This document shows, one piece after another, positions 48,569 to 58,355 of a stretch of 64,000 nt of DNA. The first letter of the stretch is position 1. Each line of letters starts with the position of its first letter. Under the pieces are notes generated by a model. That model made no database searches. It saw only the letters and a program-made list of their open reading frames with translations, and was not told the origin of the DNA. This DNA is from Andalucia godoyi. Its lineage: Eukaryota; Discoba; Jakobea; Jakobida; Andaluciidae. The stretch lies in assembly GCA_009859145.1 (NCBI GenBank), contig VRVR01000021.1, forward strand, positions 9,507 through 73,506. Reading direction: 5' to 3'. The position numbers and the translations under genes were made by a program.

Positions 48569-49681
48569 ATGGCATCGGTTTTTAAGTACGACTACACGGC
48601 AGCCACGAAAGGCGCCATCCAAAAGCTGTGGTACTGGTATGTCGTTGATCCCGTTCTGGAGGACACGATGAAACAACGAGCGGTGAATGTGGAAGACAAC
48701 TCGGTGTTCACCAGCAGTAATCGCGTATCGGATGCGGTTCCGTGGCTGTGTCTGTGCCTGTTCTTTTGCTTCGTTAATTTCCTGTTTCGATTGCAAGCGA
48801 ATCGTGCAGCTATCCGCATTGCGAAGCGGCGCAAGATACGGAGCGCCGATCAGAAAAAGTTTGCCGAGTGTGTGTACTATGTCGGGTACTATGTTGCCGT
48901 GTCCATCCTTGGACTTGTGGTGCTTGCACTGGATGGATGGTCTCCATTTCCCGCAAGCAACTTTTGGAATGGTTGGCCGATGCAGCCTTTTTCACGAACA
49001 TTCCGCACATACTACATGTGGGAGCTTGCGTTCTACATGACTGCCGTGCTCTTCACACTCTGCTTTGACGGGAAACGCTCGGATCGGACTGAGCTTGTGA
49101 CGCATCATTTCGTCACGATTGCGCTCATCGCATCGTCGTTTTGGATGTACTTTTTCCGCGTGGGCCTCATGATCCTCATTATCCACAACGTCGGTGACAT
49201 TTTCCTGTACGCAACCAAAGCTGTCTACTACTGGAATCATCGACAAGGGCTGCTGAAAGACATCATGTTTGGGTGCTTCGCAGCGTCCTTCTTCGTCACT
49301 CGTCTCGTGTTCTTCCCGCTGCACGTCCTGCCTTCGTGCTGGTTCGACGTATTAGAATTTGTCCCCGGAATCCACGTCATGATGAACGAACGCCTGTTCA
49401 TCAATGTTTGCCTCTGGCTGCTCCAATCCCTGCACGTCTTTTGGTTTGCGATGATTGCTCGAATGGTCTATCGGTTGGCTGTGAAGGGCGAGGTAGAAAA
49501 GGATATTCGCAGCGATGACGAGGAAGATGCCGTTCCCGATCACGACAACTCCTCGGACCACTCGTCCAACGGATCCGGTACAGAGAGGGAAGTCTCGTGC
49601 TTCGCGCGCGGAAGCTCAAGTACACTCCATAAGCGACTCCAAACCCACTCGACGTTTAAGAAGACCCGCAAGCAGAACTAA
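48569..49681 (+). CDS. Ceramide synthase (TLC/Lag1 domain)
   Basis: 370 residues with about six to seven membrane segments. The Lag1 motif is present: VTHHFVTIALIASSF (His pair), then LIIHNVGDIFLYATKAVYYWN with the Asp and Lys positions of the catalytic region. Joins fatty acyl-CoA to a sphingoid base in the ER. A Homeobox-like domain of animal CerS is absent. The C-terminal tail (residues 305-370) is acidic/Ser-rich then basic (KKTRKQN), compatible with casein-kinase sites and ER retention. Confidence 0.9.
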   Translation: MASVFKYDYTAATKGAIQKLWYWYVVDPVLEDTMKQRAVNVEDNSVFTSSNRVSDAVPWLCLCLFFCFVNFLFRLQANRAAIRIAKRRKIRSADQKKFAECVYYVGYYVAVSILGLVVLALDGWSPFPASNFWNGWPMQPFSRTFRTYYMWELAFYMTAVLFTLCFDGKRSDRTELVTHHFVTIALIASSFWMYFFRVGLMILIIHNVGDIFLYATKAVYYWNHRQGLLKDIMFGCFAASFFVTRLVFFPLHVLPSCWFDVLEFVPGIHVMMNERLFINVCLWLLQSLHVFWFAMIARMVYRLAVKGEVEKDIRSDDEEDAVPDHDNSSDHSSNGSGTEREVSCFARGSSSTLHKRLQTHSTFKKTRKQN

Positions 49682-50021
49682 TAATAAAATAAATTAAGAA
49701 TAATGTATATATATATATATATATAAAAGGAGGCACACACCGAGACAGGAAGCCCCTCGTACATTCATGCAAAGTAAATAACGCTCCTTTTCCATTCCGC
49801 TTTTCCTTGATTTGAGCAAGACTGAAAACTGTGAAAACCATGAAAGTCTGGAGTTGCGCGGTTGTAAGTCCAAATTCGATCTGGCTTTCGTTTTTTCCTT
49901 TCATTCATGCATTTCTGTTTCCGTTCATTTTTCATTTTGATTTTATTTCATGCTGTCGCAGAGTCAGCAAGCCATAGTTCGAAGCGGTGATTGATCAGGT
50001 TTGTTTTGCGTCTGCCTTGTG
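49682..50021. other. Intergenic gap with AT microsatellite
   Basis: About 340 bp containing an AT run at about 49705-49727. No gene seen. Confidence 0.5.
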
Positions 50022-51047
50022 ATGTTTTCTCGCAAGACGCACACAGCCATTCCGTCTTCGGATGATGACGGAATCACGGAGGCAAGCTCAGGCCCAGGCT
50101 CGGGCTCGGGTGCCGCAAAACTCCACAGTTCACCAACGCTGCTTTCAAACTTGTTCTTTCCTGGACTGTATGTTTCGTTGTGGGTTGTCCAGACGCTGCT
50201 TATCAAAAGCGCACAGGTGGCCGGTGCATATGCGTTTGATGTGTTTGCAATGACACTGCTGACAGAAGCAGTCAAGTTTGTTCTCACATTTTTGTACTTC
50301 TCGTTCTTTGAAGGCGAGGCTCCTTCTGTTTCAAACACAATCCGCACTCTACGATCTTCGTCACATATGGGCGTCAAGTACTGCATCCCCGCCTGCATTT
50401 ACTCCGTCTACAATGTACTTGTCTTCGTGAATTTGCTCGCGTTCGACCCAGGCGTCTATCGAGTTCTCATCAACATCCGTGTCGTAACGTCGGGACTCCT
50501 GTTTCAGTTCTTCTTTGGAAAGCAGCTGGGACAGCGAAAGTGGATTGCACTGCTCATTCTGACATTTGGATGTGCAATTGCAAAGTATGAATCGTTCTAT
50601 CTGGATTCGGCTTGGCCGCTTGTTGTGCTCCTATTCCAAGCTGGACTCTCGTCGTTGGGAGGCGTGTCGAATGAGTTCCTGTTCAAAAATGAGCCGTCTG
50701 TCCATTTCGCTGTGCAGAACATGTGGCTGTATGGAATGGGAACTCTGTCGAATTTGATAACTGCAATGATCATCCGCGGTCCAGACTCGGTGCTCTCTGG
50801 TTCTCTCTTCAATGGGTTTGGCACCACCGCAGCGGTGATTGTCTTTTTCTCGGCACTCGGCGGATTCTCAACTTCGTTTTTGCTAAAGTTCATGTCCGTG
50901 ATCGCAAAGGAATTCGCCAACGGCGTCGAAATGGTCTTCGTTGCTGTTGCATCGCATTTTCTTTTCGATACCCCGCTGCAGGCAAATCTTCTTGTGTCTA
51001 TTGCCTGTGTCTGGATCGCCTTGTACACATTCAATACTGCGACGTGA
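50022..51047 (+). CDS. Nucleotide-sugar transporter, SLC35A family
   Basis: About 341 residues from the ATG at 50022, with about ten hydrophobic segments. Family motifs include LYVSLWVVQTLLIKSAQ, LLTEAVKFVLTF, IYSVYNVLVFVNLLAFDPGVYRVLINIRVVTSGLLF and FLFKNEPSVHFAVQNMWLYG. It should exchange a UDP- or CMP-sugar for the nucleotide monophosphate at the Golgi or ER; the sugar cannot be read (SLC35A includes CMP-sialate, UDP-galactose and UDP-GlcNAc carriers). Ends 140 bp before repeat R2b. Confidence 0.82.
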   Translation: MFSRKTHTAIPSSDDDGITEASSGPGSGSGAAKLHSSPTLLSNLFFPGLYVSLWVVQTLLIKSAQVAGAYAFDVFAMTLLTEAVKFVLTFLYFSFFEGEAPSVSNTIRTLRSSSHMGVKYCIPACIYSVYNVLVFVNLLAFDPGVYRVLINIRVVTSGLLFQFFFGKQLGQRKWIALLILTFGCAIAKYESFYLDSAWPLVVLLFQAGLSSLGGVSNEFLFKNEPSVHFAVQNMWLYGMGTLSNLITAMIIRGPDSVLSGSLFNGFGTTAAVIVFFSALGGFSTSFLLKFMSVIAKEFANGVEMVFVAVASHFLFDTPLQANLLVSIACVWIALYTFNTAT

Positions 51048-51548
51048 GTTCTGTGACTCGTTTCTCTTTTTATTATTTTCGTCATCATTCATCATTCTGC
51101 TAAACAGGAAAAGAAGATAAACAATCAAGACAGAACGCATATTTTTTATTATTAGTACTACTAGAATTTTTTTGGGGGGATGCGTCAACGCCTACATTGT
51201 ACACTAACCACGGATAACCATCGCTGATCACCCATAATCAATGCTGCAACCCAACAACATGCATAATGCAACGCGGCGGCGTGTTTATAGGGATTTCATG
51301 ATCAAAATGGGGCGAAACGAATCGGGCATCGTGTGACGGAGGTGCTTAGATAGCAAACGCATGCGCATGGCGTGTGGCAGTGTTTTTTTGTTTTTACGTG
51401 CGCTTTAGATTGCTTCATCATATCGCAATTAGCGGCAGCGGTACAAACAGCAGCACTCAGCATACATCTAATATACACTTTGCTGGACGTTGGATAAAGA
51501 AGACGAGACGGAGGGAAAAGATGTGGGAAGCGAGTGTGCTTTCGGTCT
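51048..51548. other. Convergent intergenic gap with repeat R2b
   Basis: About 500 bp between the stops of the sugar transporter and kinesin. R2b takes up 51188-51441; the rest is short flanking sequence. Confidence 0.5.
51188..51441 (-). repeat. Dispersed repeat R2, copy b
   Basis: Near-identical reverse complement of 24148-24401 (see there). The copies sit in unrelated surroundings 27 kb apart, and flanking sequence is not shared. Confidence 0.85.
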
Positions 51549-53561
51549 TCAGACTTTTCTCTTTGCAGTACCGATCTCACAGGCATTCACTTTGGCACCG
51601 AATCGAAGCGAGTTAATGGTCTCCGGGATGGAGCCCTCAGCAGGACTGACGCAAAGCATCATGAGCGACTTTGCGGAGCCGCCAAGAGAGTTCTGCAGAA
51701 GATGGGTGAGTTTCGAATTTCGATAGGGAACGTGCTTGTCCTTGTTGGCAAGAGCGTGGATGACATCGCCGAGGCACGAGAGAGATTTGTTGATATGCTG
51801 CGTCTCCTTCAGTCGTTCTCCTGTAGACCCGGAGGAGTTCAGGCGCTCGGAGCCGGCAAGATCAATCAGGTTGAGAAGACCATCGCGGTGCTCTCCGGTG
51901 ATTGCATTGTCTCCGACGATGTGCAGCTGAAAGACAGAGTGCGAACGAGATGATCGTTCGTTGCACAGCGTTGCGGAAACAGTTCTGCTCTGAGAAGCCT
52001 TTTCCAACAGTCGGAACACATCGCTGGGCTGCATGACATCCTGGATCGACAGCCCCTCTACATAGACCGACCCAGTGCGTTCGTGACGAATGTCCATGTC
52101 GGCAGCCGTGGACGCCGGGACGAGCAAGTCGCGGATCGTCTCGTTGTAAATCTCCAAGTACGAGGCAGAAAACTTGAAGTTCCAGCCGCGGTCGCCAAGC
52201 GCTGCAGCGGTGGAAAACACCTGCGCAACCGACTGCGGGATCATTCCAGGATCTGCCGTGCTGCCTTCCATAGTATGAGTCTTTCCGGAGCCAGTTTGTC
52301 CATATGCAAAAATGCATACCTTGTACCCGTCCAATGCGGACTGCACCAGCTGAGAAATCTCTCGAAACACCTCTTGCTGCTTGCTGTCGGATCCGAAGAC
52401 GCGGTCGAACTGGAAACTGTACTTCTTCAGTTCGGAACGCTGACCATCTGCGCTTTCGCGAGCAACACCATCAATTTCCATTGTGCGCGAATCGGTGCCA
52501 TCAATCATGCGGAGTGCATCATGGGGAATTTCGGCCCCAAGGAACGGTCGGATCCGACAGAACACACGGACGTTTCCCTTCAGTTCTAGGATGGTGTTGT
52601 GAAGCTGCGAACGGATGGCTTCGTCTTCGTGTCGTCTCTTTTCCAGGAAGGCGATCTCGCCCTCACGATCCGCCAGTTTCTTTTCCAGTTCCGCAATCTT
52701 TGCAGCACGAGTGCTGTTCTCTGCTTCGGTGTTGGAGAGCTGGGTACGCAGCAAGGAAGTCTCCTGTCGAAGAGCTTCCGACTGCGAAGTGAGCGTTGCA
52801 ATCTGGATCCTCAGTCCTTGCGCCTCCGCTCTGAGAACCTCATTATCTGCCGACGACTTTTTGAGCTGCTCATCGGTGTTTCTCAGCTCTCTTTGAGCAC
52901 GATCGAGCTCGTCCATGAGCTGGTTTCGAACACGACGGATCTCGTCTTCAAAGTTGTTGCGCAGTCCTCGTGTTTCTGAATCGTGGCTCTCCCGCATCAT
53001 CCTCATTTCCCGCATCACATTCTCAAAGCTGTTTTGCGTGTCTGAAAGCTGACTCTGCACTGCATGTGATGCCGATACTGCAACTTCCAAATCTGGAATC
53101 TTGGCTGCGAGCTCCTTCAGCGTCTTGATTTCTGCAAGCGCATCCTCCAAGCGGCCCTTCGTGTCCCATGCAGGGCGCTTTGCGGCTGGCGCAGCGGTCG
53201 GAATGCTCGACACCGCCACCACCTTCTTTTCCTCCTTGTCTACAGAAGCAGCCGAAACACTCCGTTTCATCGGAGGCTTTGCAGTGCCCGTCGTGCTGTT
53301 CGTGGTCGCTGACACAGCGGGAGTCGGCGTTTTCTTCACAATCACAGTCGTCCGCGTTGCCCCAACCGCAGTCTTTGGCCGTACCGTTGCAGCTTGCGGA
53401 GCCGTGTTCTCATCTGAACCCGCACCCAAACCAGCACTCGAAACCCCAACCGTGGACGCCGACTTGCCAAGAACTTGTGACGAGAAAATCTTGGGCTTTG
53501 GAAGCTTGGACTCAAGACCCTTGCTGTTCACACTCGACGCACTCAATGGACGAGCCGACAT
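51549..53561 (-). CDS. Kinesin-14, minus-end-directed C-terminal motor
   Basis: 670 residues. The N-terminal 110 residues are Ser/Thr/Ala-rich with basic patches (a possible second microtubule site). Residues 125-335 are coiled coil. The neck and motor follow: LKGNVRVFCRIRPFLG, P-loop FAYGQTGSGKTHTMEGS, switch I NERSSRSHSVFQLHI, switch II LIDLAGSER, and HVPYRNSKLTHLLQNSLGG. A C-terminal motor preceded by a neck of this form is the kinesin-14 (Ncd/KIFC) arrangement, so motion should be minus-end-directed; the role may be spindle or ciliary transport. It is head to head with the vasohibin gene (370 bp). Confidence 0.92.
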   Translation of the reverse strand: MSARPLSASSVNSKGLESKLPKPKIFSSQVLGKSASTVGVSSAGLGAGSDENTAPQAATVRPKTAVGATRTTVIVKKTPTPAVSATTNSTTGTAKPPMKRSVSAASVDKEEKKVVAVSSIPTAAPAAKRPAWDTKGRLEDALAEIKTLKELAAKIPDLEVAVSASHAVQSQLSDTQNSFENVMREMRMMRESHDSETRGLRNNFEDEIRRVRNQLMDELDRAQRELRNTDEQLKKSSADNEVLRAEAQGLRIQIATLTSQSEALRQETSLLRTQLSNTEAENSTRAAKIAELEKKLADREGEIAFLEKRRHEDEAIRSQLHNTILELKGNVRVFCRIRPFLGAEIPHDALRMIDGTDSRTMEIDGVARESADGQRSELKKYSFQFDRVFGSDSKQQEVFREISQLVQSALDGYKVCIFAYGQTGSGKTHTMEGSTADPGMIPQSVAQVFSTAAALGDRGWNFKFSASYLEIYNETIRDLLVPASTAADMDIRHERTGSVYVEGLSIQDVMQPSDVFRLLEKASQSRTVSATLCNERSSRSHSVFQLHIVGDNAITGEHRDGLLNLIDLAGSERLNSSGSTGERLKETQHINKSLSCLGDVIHALANKDKHVPYRNSKLTHLLQNSLGGSAKSLMMLCVSPAEGSIPETINSLRFGAKVNACEIGTAKRKV

Positions 53562-53931
53562 GATTCTCTCGTAAGCAAACCAAAATCTTTAATTTTTTTC
53601 AAAGAATAACGAATTTAGTTTCAAAAGAAGATGATGATGCACAGGAACAGGAAGAGGAAGAGGAAGAAGCGGCGGGGATGGAATGAAAGAACAGTTACGC
53701 GTTTTTCGTTTTCGATTTTTTTGGGAAAAAAATATTTTAACGGTGTTATTGAGTCGCTTGAGGCATCCAGCATCGAGTCTCCCGAGTTGAAGCTACGAGT
53801 CCTATTTCCAACAAGCGTTTTGGGAACTCCTGTCTCTCTTTTCCTTTTTTCTTTTTTTTCTTTTCTTTTTTTTCTTTTCTTTTTTTTTTGAGGGGAAGGG
53901 AGGCTAGGGGAGGGGAGGGGGTTCATACTTG
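53562..53931. promoter_or_regulatory. Shared upstream region of kinesin-14 and vasohibin
   Basis: 370 bp between divergent start codons. It holds T/C-runs around 53840-53890 and G-rich sequence at 53890-53920. No open frame of substance. As the only upstream sequence of both genes, it probably acts as a bidirectional promoter; this is inference. Confidence 0.4.
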
Positions 53932-54837
53932 ATGAATCGTGAGATCCAAAATATCCAATGGCTTGTGTCGGAGATCAAGCGGAGCCCGAGTCTGATTGTT
54001 GATGAAGCCGAGAGGCAGTCATCATCGACTGCAAGCGTTTGTTCGGCTCCGATTTTGGTTCCGGTTCCGGATGTGGCGCGTCTAGCGACTACCGGAGAGA
54101 AGGTGAGTGCGGTGCAGTCGTTTGTGGATGGGCTGCAGTACAACTTCACGGGCCACGGGTTCTTCAACCTCGGGAAGAAACGCTCGGTTTCGCATATCCT
54201 CATGGAAGGCAGAGCGATTGCAAAGGAGCAGCTTCCGATAAAGTGTCTCGAAGCTGTTTTTGTGTCGCTGTATTTGACCAGGGAGCTCGGAACAGAGATT
54301 GAACGGATTCCAGTTGCTTTCAAATCGAGAATGGATGGCCATGTCCATCGACACATTGTACTGGCTGTGGTCGACAAGGCTTCCAAGAAATGGGGTTCGC
54401 TGGGTCTCTCCAGACGCCCTGAACTGGGCTTCAAGCCACTTGCATTCGACTCGCTCTGGGCTCTGATCCTCGACTATGAAGCGTCGTATGCTGCGAACTT
54501 CCACACTCTCAGAAGATTCAAACTTGGTCTGCCCGTTCCGTTCGATACGTACTCCAAGGCACAGATTGTATGGAAGTATCTGACAGTTCCGCTGCATCCG
54601 TTGCGCGACGCAGACAGCTGCAGTACCCTACTCCACCGCGAGAATGTGTCGCAGATCTGCCAAGAGTACTGCAATCAGTATGCCGAGGCCGTCTCTCAGT
54701 ACACATCTACAGGGATCGTCGACCGTGCGTGGACCAAAGAGCTGCAGCATCGGTTTGCCCTCAATCTGGAAGCTGAAATCAGCGATCAGGATCAAGACGA
54801 CGCAGAAGATGCTCCAGAAGGAAGCTCCGCGCAATAA
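53932..54837 (+). CDS. Vasohibin-type tubulin tyrosine carboxypeptidase
   Basis: About 301 residues. Members remove the C-terminal Tyr of alpha-tubulin, giving detyrosinated microtubules. The family core is clear: YNFTGHGFFN, LPIKCLEAVFVSLYLT with catalytic Cys105, RHIVLAV with His141, GSLGLSRRPELGFKP with Ser160, and LILDYEASYAANFHTLRRFKLG. The Cys-His-Ser triad is complete. Animal vasohibins need the small SVBP partner; none is recognisable here. The last 60 residues are acidic and disordered. Confidence 0.88.
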   Translation: MNREIQNIQWLVSEIKRSPSLIVDEAERQSSSTASVCSAPILVPVPDVARLATTGEKVSAVQSFVDGLQYNFTGHGFFNLGKKRSVSHILMEGRAIAKEQLPIKCLEAVFVSLYLTRELGTEIERIPVAFKSRMDGHVHRHIVLAVVDKASKKWGSLGLSRRPELGFKPLAFDSLWALILDYEASYAANFHTLRRFKLGLPVPFDTYSKAQIVWKYLTVPLHPLRDADSCSTLLHRENVSQICQEYCNQYAEAVSQYTSTGIVDRAWTKELQHRFALNLEAEISDQDQDDAEDAPEGSSAQ

Positions 54838-55229
54838 ACAAATCCTTCTACACTGTCTCGCAAACACCGTGCTGTATCATGCGGCACGCCTGGATAGTGG
54901 ACTACCCACAGACCCAGAAATCCAGAGGACGAACAAGAAACGTCATCATCATCATCACCAACGCACTGCTGCTGTAAGACCTTGTACGCGCAGTTCGTTC
55001 GAAGTTGTTTTCAGATCAGCGAAACTCGGTCAGCTCTGGATTTCATTATTCATTAATTGCGTTTCGTACTGTTTTTTATTTTATTTTATGCTCTTTTTTT
55101 TGTTTTTGTTTTGTTTTTGTAAATTCCTTTTTCTTACATATTTAATTGCTTCCCTCTGAATCCTTATTATAACCTGTCTTCGGTTTCTGTTGTTTCTGAT
55201 CGATAAGGCTGTTAGACGGTGGGACAGGA
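54838..55229. other. Intergenic gap, T-rich
   Basis: About 390 bp between vasohibin and NOL12 with T-rich sequence at 55050-55140. No gene seen. Confidence 0.45.
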
Positions 55230-55931
55230 ATGTCAGGAAGACAGCCACAGAAGCACGCAAAGCCGAAGAAACGCAATGTGCCCGAAGAAATCAAGTTTGA
55301 TGCGGCGTCGCGAACTGCGTTTGTGAATGGATTTCGAAAGCGCAAGAACGAGCGTCGAGAAAAGGCGAAAGCGCAAGAAGACTGGAAAAAACAGCAAGAA
55401 GTTCGCGAGAAACGCAGGGAAAAGAGACAGAGCTTGAAAGAGCGTGCGGAGACGATTACTGTTGCGTTTGATGACGACGAGGATTCGAATGACGACAAGC
55501 TGATGCAGAATTTGCAGTTTCCTACGGTCGAGGACGGCGATGACGACTCGTCGGACGAAGACGGTGTGACAAGTCTGAATATTCGAACAGACGTGGCCGA
55601 AGCTGGATCCGTCGAAGAACGCAGCAGGCATCACGAGAATGGCGATGTGAGTCGGACCGCGGACGAGGACGAGGATGGCGAGGATGCAGATACAAATTCT
55701 TCGTATTCAGAAGTTACGATTGACGCGATGCCGCTTGAAGACGAGTCGTTGAAACGAAGTAGAAAACCTATCCAAGTACTTGGTCGAGGACTGCAACAAG
55801 AGGAAGAGGAGGAGGAGGAGGAGGAAGAAAACAGACCGGCGAAAAAGATCAGGTCGACGGTTCGGCACACATTGTCGAAGCCAAGCAGGTATCTTCGCGC
55901 AATCAACGGCATGTTCAAGGGTGTATTGTAG
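55230..55931 (+). CDS. NOL12/Rrp17-like ribosome biogenesis protein
   Basis: 233 residues. FDAASRTAFVNGFRKRKNER (about residues 22-42) is the nucleolar protein 12 (Nop25/Rrp17) signature, followed by a highly basic helix. The rest is acidic, Asp/Glu-rich, with a KKIRSTVRHTLSK-type basic end. Yeast Rrp17 is a 5'-3' exonuclease for 5.8S/25S rRNA maturation in the nucleolus. Acidic tract length varies in this family. Confidence 0.75.
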   Translation: MSGRQPQKHAKPKKRNVPEEIKFDAASRTAFVNGFRKRKNERREKAKAQEDWKKQQEVREKRREKRQSLKERAETITVAFDDDEDSNDDKLMQNLQFPTVEDGDDDSSDEDGVTSLNIRTDVAEAGSVEERSRHHENGDVSRTADEDEDGEDADTNSSYSEVTIDAMPLEDESLKRSRKPIQVLGRGLQQEEEEEEEEEENRPAKKIRSTVRHTLSKPSRYLRAINGMFKGVL

Positions 55932-56087
55932 ACTATCAAACAAGAAAACGGCAACTTCAATAAACACACAGCAAAAATAGGTGTATATATCATTCATGCA
56001 CACTGCAGAGAGCAAGACGTGTGGATTTTATCATGATCTACGTCGACAGAAGGCGGGGCATTCACACCAAAAATAAGAAAGGGAAAA

Positions 56088-57551
56088 TCACTCGGCCTGG
56101 TCAATGTCAATGTTGATGCTGCCTCCCTTGCGCTCCGACGCAGACCACGAAGAGAGCGCGTTCATGACGTCAATCCCGAAGGAAAAGTGCAAGTCTCCCT
56201 TGCGAGCCGCCGACAGGGACTTTGAAAATACCCCCAGCGATATAAGCCCAGACTTTCCGACATACCATGCAGAGCGCAGAGCCACGCCCTTTTCTGAATC
56301 GAAACGAGCAGCAATGTGGTGAAGCACACTGTCTTCGGGACCTTCTACAAGTGCGCCGCATGCGTACGAAGAACACAACACGGGATAGTCATACAGAAAC
56401 TTCGTACTCAAGGACACCTTGTAGGCGAACGGGATCGTCGAAACCATCGCGGCAGACATGGATCCCAGTGCAGAGCCGAACCAAGAGAAGGTGTACTGCG
56501 AGTCGGCGACGCACTTTGCCCATTTCTGCAGCGCTGGTCTTTTGGGAACCCACAGCTTTGAAAGAAATGGCAAGGGCGGCGAAATAGTGGTTTGTGGAGA
56601 GGACGACCGAGGTCGCTGCTGGTCATGCTGCTGCTGCTGCTGCTGATGATGATGATGATCTGCAAAGTCGACGTGCGTGTGGTTTTGATGTACGCGTTGA
56701 GTCCCAGAAAGCGGAGCGAAGGGATATTCCATGCGATGCTTCCAGCGAGCTGCAGACACTCCATGGTCGGTAGAGTACACAAACCCGAGTCCAAGATTTG
56801 GATTTTCCGAAACCAGTGAGTAAAACGCCTCGCCACCAAACAAGACCTTGCCGACTCGGTGTGTCACATCCACTCCAACCGTCTTCTCAAACGACGTGGC
56901 TCGTGCGGTGAGCTGCCATCTGGGTCGCTGGTACTGAACTGCGAAAACGGTTGTTGGGTCGTACGAATTCGGGGGCGATGGCACCAGCATCCGTACTTCA
57001 TCCACAATTTCCTCCGCAGCTGTTCCTTCTCTCATACGCAAATGATCTGCATCACGACGCGCAGAATGAACAATTGCAGGCAGCATGTCCATTCGGTGAA
57101 ACTCTATTTTCCAGCGCGGATTCCGAGCCAGGTGCCAAGTCTGGACCGTGGATCCATCCGGCGAATACTGTGCACCAATGTCCAAAAACCCCTTGTCAAA
57201 CACCGCATCCAGCGCAGTATAGTACAGCTTAAACGCATCCTTTTGCTTCTTTGGAACAGAATCTGCAGAAACATTCGCACGGACAAGAGACGAGATCACG
57301 AGGTCTTCTGCACGCAGTGGCCACTGATGCGAAGTCACGGAATAGACCGACTCGCGATGCACTCCTATGGACGTGTTCGCCTGGCGCCACTGGACGGAAC
57401 ACACCGGAGGCCGAAACGACGAGCGATTGTACTTGTCTAGCCGAGGCTTGGGTGGGATTCCAAATATGCGACTCGCGCCTTCGAGATCAAGAACTTGGCG
57501 AGACCGCTCGTCAATATCAAAGAATCGCGGACACGGACCGGACTCTTGCAT
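56088..57551 (-). CDS. Candidate porin-3 (Tom40/VDAC-type) beta-barrel protein
   Basis: About 487 residues from the ATG at 57551; the frame extends upstream without an ATG. Long runs of alternating polar and apolar residues of beta-barrel type appear at 110-290 and 370-480 (for example VGVDVTHRVGKVLFGGEAF, LGLGFVYSTDHGV, HIAARFDSEKGVALRSAWY), in the style of Tom40 and VDAC. A His/Gln-rich insert (around 310-330) splits the barrel region. The assignment is by pattern, without a firm signature; Tom40 is the better candidate than VDAC by length. Could be another beta-barrel. Confidence 0.4.
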   Translation of the reverse strand: MQESGPCPRFFDIDERSRQVLDLEGASRIFGIPPKPRLDKYNRSSFRPPVCSVQWRQANTSIGVHRESVYSVTSHQWPLRAEDLVISSLVRANVSADSVPKKQKDAFKLYYTALDAVFDKGFLDIGAQYSPDGSTVQTWHLARNPRWKIEFHRMDMLPAIVHSARRDADHLRMREGTAAEEIVDEVRMLVPSPPNSYDPTTVFAVQYQRPRWQLTARATSFEKTVGVDVTHRVGKVLFGGEAFYSLVSENPNLGLGFVYSTDHGVSAARWKHRMEYPFAPLSGTQRVHQNHTHVDFADHHHHQQQQQQHDQQRPRSSSPQTTISPPLPFLSKLWVPKRPALQKWAKCVADSQYTFSWFGSALGSMSAAMVSTIPFAYKVSLSTKFLYDYPVLCSSYACGALVEGPEDSVLHHIAARFDSEKGVALRSAWYVGKSGLISLGVFSKSLSAARKGDLHFSFGIDVMNALSSWSASERKGGSINIDIDQAE

Positions 57552-58355
57552 CTCACGCCACTCCCTGCCTCTCAAAAACGAACCTGCCTTTTTACGTACC
57601 GGTATGGCACACCGACACAAAGATCAACTGCGGCCTGATGATGCGCACGCACGATTAAATTTTTTTATAAAAAAGTAATTAAATTATTTAAAATAATAAT
57701 TAAAAAAACCAATTGCTGCAGCCTTCCGACCCCAATCTCGCCAGATTTTTCTGTCGCTCCCGCAGCTGTCTTGTGCGGAATGTTTTTGTTGTTGCTATTG
57801 CTGTTGCTGTTGTCACGTTTTCAAAACACGCTTTCAAATCGGCAGCAGTACCAATCCAATGAGTACTTTCATATTTTATTAAACCAATGTTACTATTTTA
57901 TTATTTGCGGCACTAAGGGCGATTGGCAGCGGGATGGGCTTCCCATATTGGAAGCCGGTCGTGTTTTTCTCTACAGCAGGAGCCTTGTGACCGTTGACAG
58001 CTGAAAGGATGCCAGTAGCATCGAGCACGAAGCGGGGCAAGCAGGCAACCGGAATTGAGAGGCCAAAACCTCGAGGAGGGTGGAAGGGTGCGGCTTGTAA
58101 AGAACGTGCCACTCCTTGATCTTGGGCTACAGTGACCGGGCGTCGTGCGCGTCTTCTGGACAAACAGAAAACATCTGTCTTCTGCGGCTCTTTGTTGTGA
58201 GACAGCAACAAGTTACAACTCTCCCGCCCCTGGCCGCAGAACAACGGTACCGCATAGCAAACACAGGCTCCTATCGACCAGAAGGATCAATTGCTTCGCT
58301 ATTCCAGCAGATAAGTTCGTTATCCGGTGGACAATAGACAAAAAGAACCAGGGGG
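57552..58355. other. Intergenic gap with one possible small gene
   Basis: About 800 bp between the beta-barrel candidate and the small membrane protein. AT-rich at 57650-57710. Holds the frame at 57879-58244. Confidence 0.4.
57879..58244 (-). CDS. Possible small protein of unknown function
   Basis: 121 residues, well-mixed composition with Pro/Gly-containing segments (APFHPPRGFGLSIP, GKPIPLPIALSA). No family recognised. The absence of low complexity is the only argument for a gene; it may be chance or an exon. Confidence 0.25.
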   Translation of the reverse strand: MFCGQGRESCNLLLSHNKEPQKTDVFCLSRRRARRPVTVAQDQGVARSLQAAPFHPPRGFGLSIPVACLPRFVLDATGILSAVNGHKAPAVEKNTTGFQYGKPIPLPIALSAANNKIVTLV

